A stretch of 64,000 nucleotides of DNA from Chamaelirium japonicum. Taxonomy: Eukaryota > Streptophyta > Magnoliopsida > Liliales > Melanthiaceae. The notes below the pieces were generated by a model. It saw only the letters and a program-made list of their open reading frames with translations, was not told where the DNA came from and did not search any database. The translations under genes and the position numbers were made by a program. Of this stretch, positions 28,752-43,341 are shown piece after piece (the first letter of the stretch is position 1; each line of letters opens with the position of its first letter). The DNA lies in the NCBI GenBank assembly GCA_947650365.1, contig CANTAL010000024.1:372001-436000 (forward strand), in the 5' to 3' direction.

Positions 28752-30760
28752 ATTCGTACGATCCATTCTTACTCATTCGTACGATCTATTCTAATTCATT
28801 CGTACGATCCATTCTTACTCATTCGTACGATCGATTCTAATTCATTCATACGATCCATTCTAATTCATTCGTACGATCTAGTCTAATTCATGCGCACAAT
28901 CTATTCTAATTCATTCGCACGATCCATTCTAATTCTTTTGCACGAATGTATCCATTCTAATTCAATCGTACGATCCATTCTAATTCATTCGTACGATCCA
29001 TTCTAATTCATTCGCACGATCCATTCTAATTCATTCATACAATCTATTCTAATTCATTCGTAAGATCCATTCTAATTCATTCGTGCGATCCATTCTAATT
29101 CATTCATATGATCCATTCTTACTCATTCGTACGATCCAATCTAATTCATTCATACGATCCATTCTACGATCCATTCTAATTCATTCGTACGTTCCATTCT
29201 AATTCATTCGTACAATTCATTCTAATTCAATCCATTCTAATTCATTCGTACGATCGATTCTTACTCATTCGTATGATCCATTCTAATTCATTCGCACGAT
29301 CCATTCTAATTCATTAATACGATCCATTCTAATTCATTCGCACGATCCATTCTAATTCATTCACACAATCCATTCTATTTCATTCGTACGATCCATTCTA
29401 ATTCATTCGCATGAAGGTATCCATTCTAATTCATACAATCCATTCGCACGATCCATTGAATTAGAATGGATACATTCGTGTGAATCCATTCTATTTCATT
29501 CGTACGATCCATTCTAATTCATTCGCGCGATCCATTCTAATTCATTCGTACGATCCATTCTAATTCATTCATACGATCCATTCTAATTTATTCGCACGAT
29601 CCATTCTAATTCATTCATACGATCCATTCTAATTCATTCATATGATCCATTCTAATTCCATCGTACGATCCATTCTATTTCATTCGTACGATCCATTCTA
29701 ATTCATTCATACGATCCATTCGTATCCATTCTAATTCATTTGTACGATCAATTCTAATTCATTCGTACGATCCATTCTAATTCCTTCGTATGATCCATTC
29801 TAATTCATTCATACGATCCATTCTAATTCATTCGTACGATCCATTCTAATTCATTCGCACGATCCATTCTAATTCATTCGTACGATTCATTCTAATTCAA
29901 TCCATTCTAATTCATTCGTACGATCCATTCTTACTCATTCGTACGATCCATTCTAATTCATTCGCACGATCCATTCTAATTCATTAATACGATCCATTCT
30001 AATTCATTCGCACGATCCATTCTAATTCATTCACACAATCCATTCTATTTCATTCGTAAGATCCAGTCTAATTCATTCGCACGAAGGTATCCATTATAAT
30101 TCATACAATCCATTCTAATTCATTCATACGATCCAATCTAATTCATTCATACGATCCATTCTAATTCATTCGCATGAATGTATCCATTCTAATTCATTCG
30201 TACGATCCATTCTAATCCATTTGTACGAATGTATCCACTCTAATTCATTCATAGGATCCATTCTAATTCATTCGCACGAATGTATCCATTCCAATTCATT
30301 CGTACGATCCATTCTAATTCATTCATACGATCCATTCTATTTCATTCGTACGATCCATTCTTACTCATTCGTACGATCCATCCTAATTTATTTGCACGAA
30401 GGTATCCATTCTAATTCATTCGCACGAATGTATCCTTTCTAATTCATTCGTACGATCCATTCTAATTCATTCGTACGATCCATTCTAATTCATTCGCACA
30501 ATCTATTCTAATTCATTCGTACGATCCATTCTAATTCATTCGCACGATCCATTCTAATTCATTCATACGATCCATTCTATTTCATTCGTACGATCCATTC
30601 TTACTCATTCGTACGATCCATTCTAATTCATTTGCACGAAGATATCCATTCTAATTCAATCGTACTATCCATTCTAATTCATTCGTACGATCCATTCTAT
30701 TTCATTCGTACGATCCATTCTATTTCATTCATATGATCCATTCTAATTCATTCGTACGAT

Positions 30761-32054
30761 CCATTCTTACTCATTCGTACGATCCATTCTAATTCATTTA
30801 GAACGGATAGATTCGTGCGAATGAATTAGAATGGATCGTATGAATAAATTAGAATCGATCGTACGAATGAATTAGAATGGATCATGCGAATGAATTAGAA
30901 TGGATCGTACGAATGAATTAGAATGGATCATGCGAATGAATTAGAATGGGTCGTACGAATGAATTAGAATGGATACACGATCCAGATCCATTCTAATTCA
31001 TTCGCACAATCTATTCTAATTCATTCGTAGGATCCATTCTAATTCATTACTACGATCCATTCTAATTCATTCGCACGATCCATTCTAATTCATTCGCATG
31101 ATCCATTCTAATTCATTCGTACGATCGATTCTAATTCATTCATACGATCCATTTTAATTCATTCGCACGAATGTATCCATTCTAAATGAATTAGAATGGA
31201 TCGTACGAATGAGTAAGAATGGATCGTGCGAATGAATTAGAATGGATCATATGAATGAATTAGAACGGATTGTATGAATGAATTAGAATGGATCGTGCGA
31301 ATAAGTTAGAATGGATCGTATGAATGAATTAGAATCGATCGTATGAATGAATTAGAATGGATCGTGTGAATGAATTAGAATGGATCGTGCGAATGAATTA
31401 GAATGGATCGTACGAATGAAATAGAATGGATTGTACGAATGAGATAGAATGGATCGTACGAATGACTTAGAATGGATTTCATGCGAATGAATTAGAATGG
31501 ATCATACGAATGAATTAGAATGGATTCATTCGTGCGAATGAATTAGAATGGATCGTACGAATGAGTAAGAATGGATCGTACGAATGAATTAGAATGGATT
31601 GAATTAGAATGAATCGTACGAATGAAGTAGAATGGATCGTACGAATGAATTAGAATGGATCGTACGAATGAATTAGAATGGATTGAATTAGAATGAATCG
31701 TACGAATGAATTAGAATGAATCATACCGTACGAATGAATTAGAATGGATCATACGAAGGAATTAGAATGGATCGTGCGAATAAATTAGAATGGATCGTAT
31801 GAATGAATTAGAATAGATCGTACGAATGAATTAGAATGGATCGTACGAATAAATTAGAATGGATACATTCGTGCGAATGAATTAGAATGGATCGTATGAA
31901 TGAATTAGATTGGATCGTATGCATGAATTAGAATGGATCGTGCGAATGAATTAGAATGGATCGTACGAATGAATTAGAATGGATCGAACGAATGAATTAG
32001 AATGGATACATTCGTGCAAAAGAATTAGAATGGATTGTATGAATGAATTAGATT
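30761..32054 (+). repeat. Direct repeat member D3 (copy B equivalent of D1)
   Basis: It carries the D1 series in copy B: CATTTAGAACGG at about 30795, ACACGATCC at 30977, CTAAATGAATTAG at about 31184 and TGCAAAAG at 32015. It lacks two bases near 31478 that D1 and D2 both have, so that loss happened in B. Confidence 0.88.
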
Positions 32055-33098
32055 GGATCGTATGAATGAATTAGAATGGATTGTATGAATTAGAAAGGAT
32101 ACCTTCGTGCGAATGAATTAGAATGGATCGTACGAATGAAATAGAATAGATTGTGTGAATGAATTAGAATGGATCGTGCGAATGAATTAGAATGGATCGT
32201 ATTAATGAATTAGAATGGATCGTGTGAATGAATTAGAATGGACCGTACGAATGAGTAAGAATGGGTCGTACGAATGAATTAGAATGGATTGAATTAGAAT
32301 GAATCGTACGAATGAATTAGAATGGATCGTGCAAATGAATTAGAATGGATCGTACGAATGAATTAGAATGGATCGTACGAATGAGTAAGAATGGATCGTA
32401 CGAATGAATTAGAATGGATTGTACGAATGAAATAGAATAGATCGTACGAATGAATTAGAATGGATCATGCTAATGAATTAGAATTGATCGTACGAATGAA
32501 TAGAATGGATCGTACGAATGAATTAGAATGGATCGTACGAATGAATTAGAATGGATTGAATTAGAATGAATCGTACGAATGAATTAGAATGAATCATACC
32601 GTACGAATGAATTATAATGGATCATACGAAGGAATTGGAATGGATCGTACGAATGAATTAGAATGGATCGTACGAATAAATTAGAATGGATAGTACGAAG
32701 GAATTAGAATGGATCGTACGAAGGAATTAGAATGGATAGTACGAATGAATTAGAATGGATACCTTCGTGCAAATGAATTAGAATGGATCGTACGAATAAG
32801 TAAGAATGGATCGTACGAATGAAATAGAATGGATCGTATGAATGAATTAGAATGGATCGTATGAATGAATTAGAATGGATACATTCGTGCGAATCCATTC
32901 TATTTCATTCGTACGGTATGGATCTGGATCGTGTGCCCGTTCTAATTCATTCGTACGACCCATTCTAATTCATTCGCACGATCCATTCTAATTCATTCGT
33001 ACGATCAATTCTAATTCATTAGCATTATCCATTATAATTCATTCGTACGATCTATTCTATTTCATTCATACAATCCATTCTAATTCTTTCGCACGATC

Positions 33099-34389
33099 CA
33101 TTCTTACTCATTCATACGATCCATTCTAATTCATTTAGAATGGATACATTCGTGCGAATGAATTAGAATGGATCGTATGAATGAATTAGAATCGATCGTA
33201 CGAATAAATTAGAATGGATCATGCGAATGAATTAGAATGGATCGTACGAATGAATTAGAATGGATCGTGCGAATGAATTAGAATGGGTCGTACGAATGAA
33301 TTAGAATGGATACACGATCCAGATCCATTCTAATTTATTCGCACAATCTATTGTAATTCATTCGTAGGATCCATTCTAATTCATTACTACGATCCATTCT
33401 AATTCATTCGCACGATCCATTCTAATTCATTCGCATGATCCACTCTAATTCATTCGTACGATCGATTCTAATTCATTCATACGGTCCATTCTAATTCATT
33501 CGCACGAATGTATCCATTCTAAATGAATTAGAATGGATCGTACGAATGAGTAAGAATGGATCGTGCGAATGAATTAGAATGGATCATATGAATGAATTAG
33601 AATGGATCGTATGAATGAATTAGAATGGATCGTGTGAATAAATTAGAATGGATCATATGAATGAATTAGAATCGATCGTACGAATGAATTAGAATAGATC
33701 ATGCGAATGAATTAGAATGGATCGTGCGAATGAATTAGAATGGATCGTACGAATGAAATAGAATGGATTGTACGAATGAGATAGAATGGATCGTACGAAT
33801 GACTTAGAATGGATAATTCATGCGAATGAATTAGAATGGATCATACGAATGAATTAGAATGGATTCATTCGTGCGAATGAATTAGAATGGATCGTACGAA
33901 TAAGAATGGATCGTACGAATGAATTAGAATGGATTGAATTAGAATGAATCGTACGAATGAATTAGAATGGATCGTACGAATGAATTAGAATGGATCGTAC
34001 GAATGAATTAGAATGGCTTGAATTAGAATGAATCGTACGAATGAATTAGAATGAATCATACCGTACGAATGAATTAGAATGGATCATACGAAGGAATTAG
34101 AATGGATCGTGCGAATAAATTAGAATGGATCGTATGAATGAATTAGAATAGATCGTATAAATGAATTAGAATGGATCGTACGAATGAATTAGAATGGATA
34201 CATTCGTGCGAATGAATTAGAATGGATCATATGAATGAATTAGATTGGATCGTATGCATGAATTAGAATGGATCGTGCGAATTAATTAGAATGGATCGTA
34301 CGAATGAATTAGAATGGATCGAACGAATGAATTAGAATGGATACATTCGTGCAAAAGAATTAGAATGGATTGTATGAATGAATTAGAAT
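33099..34389 (+). repeat. Direct repeat member D4 (copy B equivalent of D2)
   Basis: It shows the D2 series in copy B: TTCTTACTC at 33101, ACACGATCC at 33314, CTAAATGAATTAG at about 33518 and TGCAAAAG at 34350. The spacing from D3 is 2,337 bp at the ACACGATCC marker, about two monomers more than in A, because of indels between the members. Confidence 0.88.
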
Positions 34390-35358
34390 GGATCGTGCGA
34401 ATGAATTAGAATGGATCGTACGAATGAATTAGAATGGATACATTCGCGCGAATGAATTAGAATGGATCGTATGAATGAATTAGATTGGATCTTATGCATG
34501 AATTAGAATGGATCGTGCGAATGAATTAGAATGGATCGTACGAATGAATTAGAATGGATCGAACGAATGAATTAGAATGGATCGTATGAATGAGAAAGAA
34601 TGGATCGTACGAATAAATTAGAATGGATCGTGCGAATGAATTAGAATATTGATCGTACGAATGAATTAGAATGGATCGTATGAATAAATTAGAATGGATC
34701 GTGCGAATGAGTTAGAATGGATCGTACGAATGAATTAGAATGGATCGTGCGAATGAATTAGAATGGATCGTACGAATGAATTAGAATGGATTGAATTAGA
34801 ATGAATCGTACGAATGAATAAGAATAGATCGTATGAATGAATTAGAATGGATCGTACGAATGAATTACAATGGATCGTGCTAATGAATTTGAATGGATCG
34901 TGCGAATGAATTAAAATGGATCGTATGAATGAAATAGAATGGATCGTATGAATTAGAATGGATCGTACGATTGAGAAAGAATGGATCGTACGGATAAAAT
35001 AGAATGGATCGTATGAATGAATTAGAATGGATCGTGCGAATGAATTAGAATGGATCATGCGAATGAATTAGAATGGATCGTGCGAATGAATTAGAATGGA
35101 TCGTACGAACGAATTAGAATGGATTGTACAAATGAATTAGAATGGATTGAATTAAAATGGATCGTACGATAAGAATGGATCGTACGAAGGAATTAGAATG
35201 GATCGTACGAAGGAATTAGAATGCATAGTACGAATGAATTAGAATGGATACCTTCGTGCAAATAAATTAGAATGGATCGTACGAATGAGTAAGAATGGAT
35301 CGTACGAATGAATTAGAATGGATCGTACGAATGAATTAGAATGGATACATTCGTGCGA

Positions 35359-38300
35359 ATCCATTCTATTTCATTCGTACGATCCATTCTAATTCATTCG
35401 CACGATCCATTCTAATTCATTCATACGATCCATTCTTATCGTACAATCCATTCTAATTCATTCGTACGATCCATTCTAATTCATTCGTACGATCCATTCT
35501 AATTCCTTCGTACGATCCATTCTAATTCCTTCGTACGATCCATTCTTATCGTACGATCCATTCTTATCGTACGATCCATTCTAATTCATTCGTACGATCC
35601 ATTCTAATTCATTCGTACGATCCATTCTAATTCATTCGCACGATCCATTCTAATTCATTCGCATGATCCATTCTAATTCATTCGCACGATCCATTCTAAT
35701 TCATTCATACGATCCATTCTATTTCATTCGTACGATCCATTCTTACTCAATCGTACGATCCATTCTAATTCATTTGCACGAAGGTATCCATTCTAATTCA
35801 TTCGTACTATCCATTCTAATTCCTTCGTACGATCCATTCTAATTCCTTCGTACGATCCATTCTAATTCATTCGTACGATCCATTCTAATTCATTCGTACG
35901 ATCCATTCTAATTCCTTCGTATGATCCATTCAAATTCATTCGCACGAATCTATCCATTCTAATTCATTCGTACGATCCATTCTAATTCATTCGCACGATC
36001 CATTCTAATTCATTAATTCGATCCAATCTAATTCATTCATACGATCCATTCTAATTCATTCGCACGAATGTATCTATTCCAATTCATTCGTACGATCCAT
36101 TCTAATTCATTCGTACGATCCATTCTAATTCGAATGGATACGAAGGAATTAGAATGGATCGTACGAATGAATTAGAATGGATTGAATTAGAATGAATCAT
36201 ACGAATGAATTAGAATGGATCGTACGAATGAATTAGAATGGATCGTATGAATGAATTAGAATGGATCGTGCGAATGAATTAGAATGGATCGTACGAATGA
36301 ATTCTAATGGATCGTATGAATGAATTAGAATGGATCGTGCGAATAAATTAGAATGGATCGTATGAATGAATTAGAATGGATCGCACGAATTAGAATGGAT
36401 CGTACGAATGAAATAGAATGGATCGTACGAATGAATTAGAATAGATTGTGCGAATGGATTAGAATGGATCATACGATTGAGTAAGAATGGATTGTACGAA
36501 TGAAATAGAATAGATCGTACGAATAAATTAGAATGGATCATGCTAATGAATTAGAATTGATCGTACGAATGAATTAGAATAGATTGTGCGAATGAATTAG
36601 AATGGATAGTACGAATGAATTGGAATGGATACATTCGTGCGAATCCATTCTATTTCATTCGTACGATCCATTCTAATTCATTACTATGATCCATTCTAAT
36701 TCACTCGTACGATCCATTCTAATTCATTCGTGCGATCCATTCTAATTCATTCGCACGATCCATTCTAATTCATTCATACGATCCATTCTAATTCATTCAT
36801 ACGATCCATTCTAATTCATTCGTACTATCCATTCTAATTCCTTCGTACGATCCATTCTAATTCATTCGTACGATCTATTCTAATTCATTCGTACGATCCA
36901 TTCTTACTCATTCGTACGATCCATTCTAATTCATTTGCACGAAGGTATCCATTCTAATTCATTCGTACTATCTATTCTAATTCCTTCGTACGATCCATTC
37001 TTATCGTATGATCCATTCTAATTCAATCCATTCTAATTCATTCGTACGATCCATTCTAATTCATTCGTACGATCCATTCTAATTCATTGGCACGATCCAT
37101 TCTAATTCATTCGCATGATCCATTCTAATTCATTCGCACAATCCATTCTAATTCATTCATACGGTCCATTCTATTTCATTCGTACGATCCATTCTAACTC
37201 AATCGTACGATCCATTCTAATTCATTTGCACGAAGGTATCCATTCTAATTCATTCGTACTATCCATTCTAATTCCTTTGTACGATCCATTCTAATTCCTT
37301 CGTACGATCCATTCTAATTCATTCGTACGGTCCATTCTAATCCATTTGTACGAATGTATCCACTCTAATTCATTCATACGATCCATTCTAATTCATTCGT
37401 ACGATCCATTCTAATTCATTCGTACGATCCATGCTAATTCATTCGTACGATCCATTCTAATTCATTTGCACGATCCATTCTAATTCATTCGCATGATCCA
37501 TTCTAATTCATTCGCACAATCCATTCTAATTCATTCATACGGTCCATTCTATTTCATTCGTACGATCCATTCTAACTCAATCGTACAATCCATTCTAATT
37601 CATTTGCACGAAGGTATCCATTCTAATTCATTCGTACTATCCATTCTAATTCCTTTGTACGATCCATTCTAATTCCTTCGTACGATCCATTCTAATTCAT
37701 TCATACGATCCATTCTAATCCATTTGTACGAATGTATCCACTCTAATTCATTCATACGATCCATTCTAATTCATTCGTACGATCCATTCTAATTCATTCG
37801 TACGATCCATGCTAATTCATTCGCACAATCTAGAATGGATCGTATGAATGAATTAGAATGGATCGTGCGAATGAATTAGAATGGATCGTACGAATGAATT
37901 AGAATGGATCATGCGAATGAATTAGAATGGATCGTACGAATGAATTAGAATGGATCGTGCGAATGAATTAGAATAGATCATACGAATGAATTAGAATGGA
38001 TCGTACGAATGAATTAGAATGGATTGAATTAGAATGGATCGTACGAATGAATTCCAATGTATCCATTCTAATTCATTCATATGATCCATTCTATCTCATT
38101 CGTAAAATCCATTCTAATTCATTCGTACGATCCATTCTAATTCATTCGCACGATCCATTCTAATTCATTCGTACGAATGTATCGTGCGAATGAGATAGAA
38201 TGGATCATACGATTGAATTAGAATGTATACATTCGAATTCATTCGTACGATCCATTCTAATTCAATCCATTCTAATTCATTCATACGATCCATTCTAATT

Positions 38301-41300
38301 CATTCGTATGATCTATTCTAATTCATTCGCACGATCCATTCTAATTCATTCGTACGATCCATTCTAATTCATTCGCATGATCCATTCTAATTCATTCGTA
38401 CGATCCATTCTAATTTATTCGCACGATCCATTCTAATTCATTCATACGATCCATTCTAATTCCTTCGTACGATCCATTCTAATTCATTTGTACGATCGAT
38501 TCTAATTCATTCGCACGATCCATTCTAATTCATTCATACGATCCATTCTAATTCATTCGTACGATCCATTCTAATTCATTTGCACGAAGGTATCCATTCT
38601 AATTCATTCATACTATCCATTCTAATCCATTCGCACGAATGAATTAGAATGGATTGTACGAATGAATTAGAATGGATCGTACGAATGAATTAGAATGGAT
38701 CGTACGAAGGAATTAGAATGGATCGTACGAATGAATTAGAATGGATTGAATTAGAATGAATCGTACGAATGAATTAGAATGAATCATACCATACGAATGA
38801 ATTAGAATGGATCATACGAATGAAATAGAATGGATCATATGAATGAATTAGAATGGATCATGCGAATGAATTAGAATGGATCGTACGAATGAAATAGAAT
38901 GGATTCGCACGAATGTATCCATTCTAATTCATTCGCACGATCCATTCTTACTCATTCGTACGATCCATTCTAATTCATTCGTGCGATCCATTCTAATTCA
39001 TTCGTACGATCCATTCTAATTCAATCCATGCGAATGAATACGAATGGATTAGAATGGATCGTACGAATGAATTAGATTGGATCGTATTAATGAAATAGAA
39101 TGGATCGTACGAATGAATTAGAATGGATACATTCATGCGAATGAATTAGAATGGATCATACGAATGAATTAGAATGGATTCATTCGTGCGAATGAATTAG
39201 AATGGATCGTACGAATGAGTAAGAATGGATCGTACGAATGAATTAGAATGGATCGTATGAATGAATTAGAATGAATACATTCGTGCGATCCATTCCAATT
39301 CATTCGCATGATCCATTCTAATTCATTCGTACGATCCATTCTAATTCATTCGTACGATCCTTTCTAATTCATTCGCACAATCTATACGTTCCATTCGAAT
39401 TCATTCGTACGATCCATTCTAATTCATTCGTACGATCCATTCTTACTCATTCGTACGATCCATTCTAATTCATTTGCACGAAGGTATCCATTCTACTTTT
39501 TTCGTACTATCCATTCTAATTCCTTCGTACGATCCATTCTAATTCCTTCGTGCGAATGTATCCATTCTAATTCCTTCGTATGATCCATTCTAATTCATTT
39601 GTACGGTATGATTCATTCTAATTCATTCGTACGATTCATTCTAATTCAATCCATTCTAATTCATTCGTACGATCCATTCTAATTCATTCGTACGATCTAT
39701 TCTAATTCATTCGTACGATCCATTCTAATTCATTTGTACGAATGTATCCACTCTAATTCATTCGTACGATCCATTCTAATTCATTTGTACGAATGTATCC
39801 TTTCTAATTCATTCGTACGATCCATTCTAATTCATTCGTACGATCCATTCTAATTCATTCGTACGATCCATTCTAACACTTTTGCACGATCCATTCTAAT
39901 TCATTCGCACGATCCTACGAATGAGTTAGAATAGATTGTATGAATGAATTAGAATGGATCGTACGAATGAATTAGAATGGATCGTATGAATGAATTAGAA
40001 TGGATTGTATGAATGAATTAGAATGGATCATTTGAGTGAATACGAATGGATCGTGCGAATGAATTAGAATGGAATGAATTAGAATGGATTGAATTAGAAT
40101 GAATCGTACGAATGAATTAGAATGGATCGTGCGAATGAATTAGAATGGATCGTACGAATGAATTAGAATGGATCGTACGAAGGAATTAGAATGGATCGTA
40201 TGAATGAATTAGAATGGATCGTGCGAATGAATTAGAATGGATCGTACGGATGAAATAGAATGGATTCGCACGAATGTATCCATTCTAATTCATTCATACG
40301 ATCCATTCTATTTCATTCATACGATCCATTCTATTTCATTCGTACGATCCATTCTAATTCATTCGTACGATCCATTCTAATTCATTCGTACGATTCATTC
40401 TAATTCATTCCATTCTAATTCATTCGCACGATCCATTCACATTCACTCAAACGATCCATTCTAATTCATTCATACAATCCATTCTAATTCTTTTGCACGA
40501 ATGTATCCATTCTAATTCATTCGTACGATCCATTCTAATTCATTCGTATGATCTATTCTAATTCATTCGCATGATCCATTCTAATTCCTTCGTACGATCC
40601 ATTCTAATTCAATCGTACGATCCATTCTAATTCATTCGCACAATCCATTCTAATTCATTCGTATGATCCATTCTAATTCATTCGCATGATCTATTCTAAT
40701 TCATTCATACGATCCATTCTAATTTATTCGCACAATCCATTCTAATTCATACAATCCATTCTAATTCTTTTGCACGAATGTATCCATTCTAATTCATTCG
40801 TACGATCCATTCTAATTCATTCGTACGATCCATTCTAATTCATTCGCACAATCCATTCTAATTCATTCACACTCATACGATCCATTCTAATTCATTCGCA
40901 CGAATGTATCCTTTCTAATTCATTCGTACGATCCATTCTAATTCATTCGCACAATCTATTCTAATTCATTCGAATGATCAATTCTAAGTCATTCGTACGA
41001 TCCATTCTAATTCATTCGTACGATCCATTCTAATTCATTCGCACGAACCATTCTATTTCATTCGTACGATCCATTCTAATTCATTCGCACAATCCATTCT
41101 ATTTCATTCGTACGATCCATTCTAATTCCTTCGTACGATCCATACGAATGAATTAGAAAGGATATATTCGTGCGAATGAATTAGAATGGATCGTACGAAT
41201 GAATTAGAAAGGATATATTCGTGCGAATGAATTAGAATAGATCGTATGAATGAATTAGATTGGATCGTATTAATGAATTAGAATGGATCATACGAATGAA

Positions 41301-43341
41301 TTAGAATAGATCGTACGAATGAATTAGAATGGATACGAATGGATCGTATGAATGAATTAGAATGGATCGTACGAATGTATTAGAATGGATCGTATGAATG
41401 AATTAGAATGGATTGAATTAGAATGAATCGTACGAATGAATTAGAATGAATCATACCGTACGAATGAATTAGAATGGATCGTATGAATGAATTAGAATGG
41501 ATCGTACGAATGAATTAGAATGGATTGAATTAGAATGAATCGTATGAATGAATTAGAATAGATCGTGCGAATAAATTAGAATGGATCGTACGAATGAAAT
41601 AGAATGGATCGTGCGAATGAATTAGAATGGATCGTACGAATGAATTAGAATGGATCGTACGAATGACTTAGAATGGATCGTTCGAATGAATTAGAATAGA
41701 TTGTGCGAATGAATTAGAATGGATCGTACGAATGAATTAGAATGGATCGTACGAATGAATTAGAATGGATACATTCGTGCAAAAGAATTAGAATGGATAT
41801 GATGAATGAATTAGAATGGATCGTATGAATGAATTAGATTGGATACGATGAATGAATTAGAATGGATCGTATGAATGAATTAGAATAGATTGTGCGAATG
41901 AATTAGAATGGATCGTACGAATGAATTAGAATCGATCGTATGAATGAATTAGAATGGATCGTGCGAATGAATTAGAATGGATCGTACGAATGAAATAGAA
42001 TGGATTCGCACGAATGTATCCATTCTAATTCATTCGTATGATCCATTCTATCTCATTCGTACAATCCATTCTATTTTATTCGTACGATCCATTCTAATTC
42101 ATTCATACGATCCATTCTAATTTTTTCGCACGATCCATTCTAATTCATTCATACGATCCATTCTAATTCATTCATATGATCCATTCTAATTCATTCGCAC
42201 GATCCATTCTAATTCATTCGTACGATCCATTCTAATTTATTCGCACGATCCAGTCTAATTCATTCGCACGATCCATTCTAATTCATTCATACGATCTATT
42301 CTGATTCATTCGTATCTATTCTAATTCATTCGTATGATCCATTCTAATTCATTCGCACGATTCATTCTAATTCAATCCATTCTAATTCATTCGTACGATC
42401 CCTTCTTACTCATTCGTACGATCCATTCTAATTCATTCGCACAATCCATTCTAATTCAATCCATTCTAATTCATTCGTACGATCCATTCTTACTCATTCG
42501 TACGATCCATTCTAATTCATTCGCACAATCCATTCTAATTTATTTGCACGAAGGTATCCATTCTAATTCATTCGTACTATCCATTCTAATTCCTTCGTAC
42601 GATCCATTATGAATGAATTAGAATGGATCGTGCGAATGAATTAGAATGGATCGTGCGAATGAATTAGAATGGATCGTACGAATGAAATAGAATGAATTTG
42701 TACGAATGAGATAGAATGGATCGTACGAATGAATTAGAATCGATTGTGCGAATGAATTAGAATGGATCGTACGAAGGAATTAGAATGTATCGTACGAATG
42801 AATTAGAATGGATCGTACGAAGGAATTAGAATGGATCGTACGAATGAATTAAAATGGATCGTACGAATGAATTAGATTGGATCATATTAATGAATTAGAA
42901 TGGATTGTACGAATGAATTAGAATAGATCGTACGAATGAATTAGAATGGATACGAATGGATCGTACGAATGAGTAAGAATGGATCTATTCTAATTCATTC
43001 ATACGATCCATTCTAATTCATTCGTACGATCCATTCTAATTCATTCGCACGCTATTCTAATTCATTCGTAGGATCCATTCTAATTCATTCGTACGATCCA
43101 TTCTAATTCATAAGTACGATCCATTCTAATTCATTCGCACGATCCATTCTAATTCATTCATACGAATCCATTCTATTTCATTCGTACGATCTATTCTATT
43201 TCATTCGTACAATCTATTCTAATTCATTCATACGATCCATTCTAATTCATTCGTACGATCCATTCTAATTCATTCGCACGCTATTCTAATTCATTCGTAG
43301 GATCCATTCTAATTCATTACTACGATCCATTCTAATTCATT
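35359..43341. repeat. Copy B, second half: orientation blocks
   Basis: Orientation is + 35359-36130, - 36131-36642, + 36643-37830, - 37831-38053, + 38054-38180, - 38181-38232, + 38233-38635, - 38636-38905, + 38906-39024, - 39025-39282, + 39283-39913, - 39914-40264, + 40265-41141, - 41142-42004, + 42005-42608, - 42609-42985 and + from 42986. The + to - switch at 37830 is specific to B and marks the 716-bp deletion. Compared with A, B has an extra TGCAAAAG-containing stretch at about 41770. Confidence 0.86.
37070..37826 (+). repeat. 378-bp tandem duplication found only in copy B
   Basis: Two consecutive runs share the marker ACGGTCCATTC (37161 and 37539) and CATTTGCACGAAGG (37223 and 37601), both 378 bp apart. 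Copy A has one such unit, at about 8290-8660. The two B units are nearly identical, sharing for example CCTTTGTACG where A reads CCTTCGTACG, so the duplication followed the A/B split. 378 is not a multiple of 23, because each unit contains monomers of other lengths. Confidence 0.9.

Larger units (their letters stand above)
28726..35358. repeat. Copy B, first half: orientation blocks
   Basis: Orientation is + 28726-29456, - 29457-29492, + 29493-30797, - 30798-30982, + 30983-31185, - 31186-32891, + 32892-33136, - 33137-33318, + 33319-33521 and - 33522-35358. Each block corresponds to one in 42-6541. The longest stop-free frame in the window, 107 codons on the minus strand at 34735-35058, lies at the right end and is repeat-derived. 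Confidence 0.87.
28685..43341 (+). repeat. Segmental duplication, copy B
   Basis: This is the second copy of 1-14860. The offset changes in steps that reveal indels: 28,684 at the start and at 1537, 28,797 near 3.9 kb of A, 28,786 near 8.56 kb, 28,448 near 9.6 kb, and 28,481 near 14.84 kb. The large steps are a gain of four monomers (92 bp), a gain of one 378-bp unit, and a loss of 716 bp. A 2-bp loss at about 31478 is also visible, where A at 2696 has an extra AA-containing step before TTCATGCG. After 43341 B runs into other mosaic blocks and does not continue as A does. Confidence 0.93.

Noticed and set aside
34735-35058. 107-codon open frame on the minus strand, and the other 60-95-codon frames
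   Set aside because: They consist wholly of satellite units translated with 23-codon periodicity. They end at the first unvaried TAA, start at chance ATG codons in GAATG-type variants, and show no domain or non-repeat segment.
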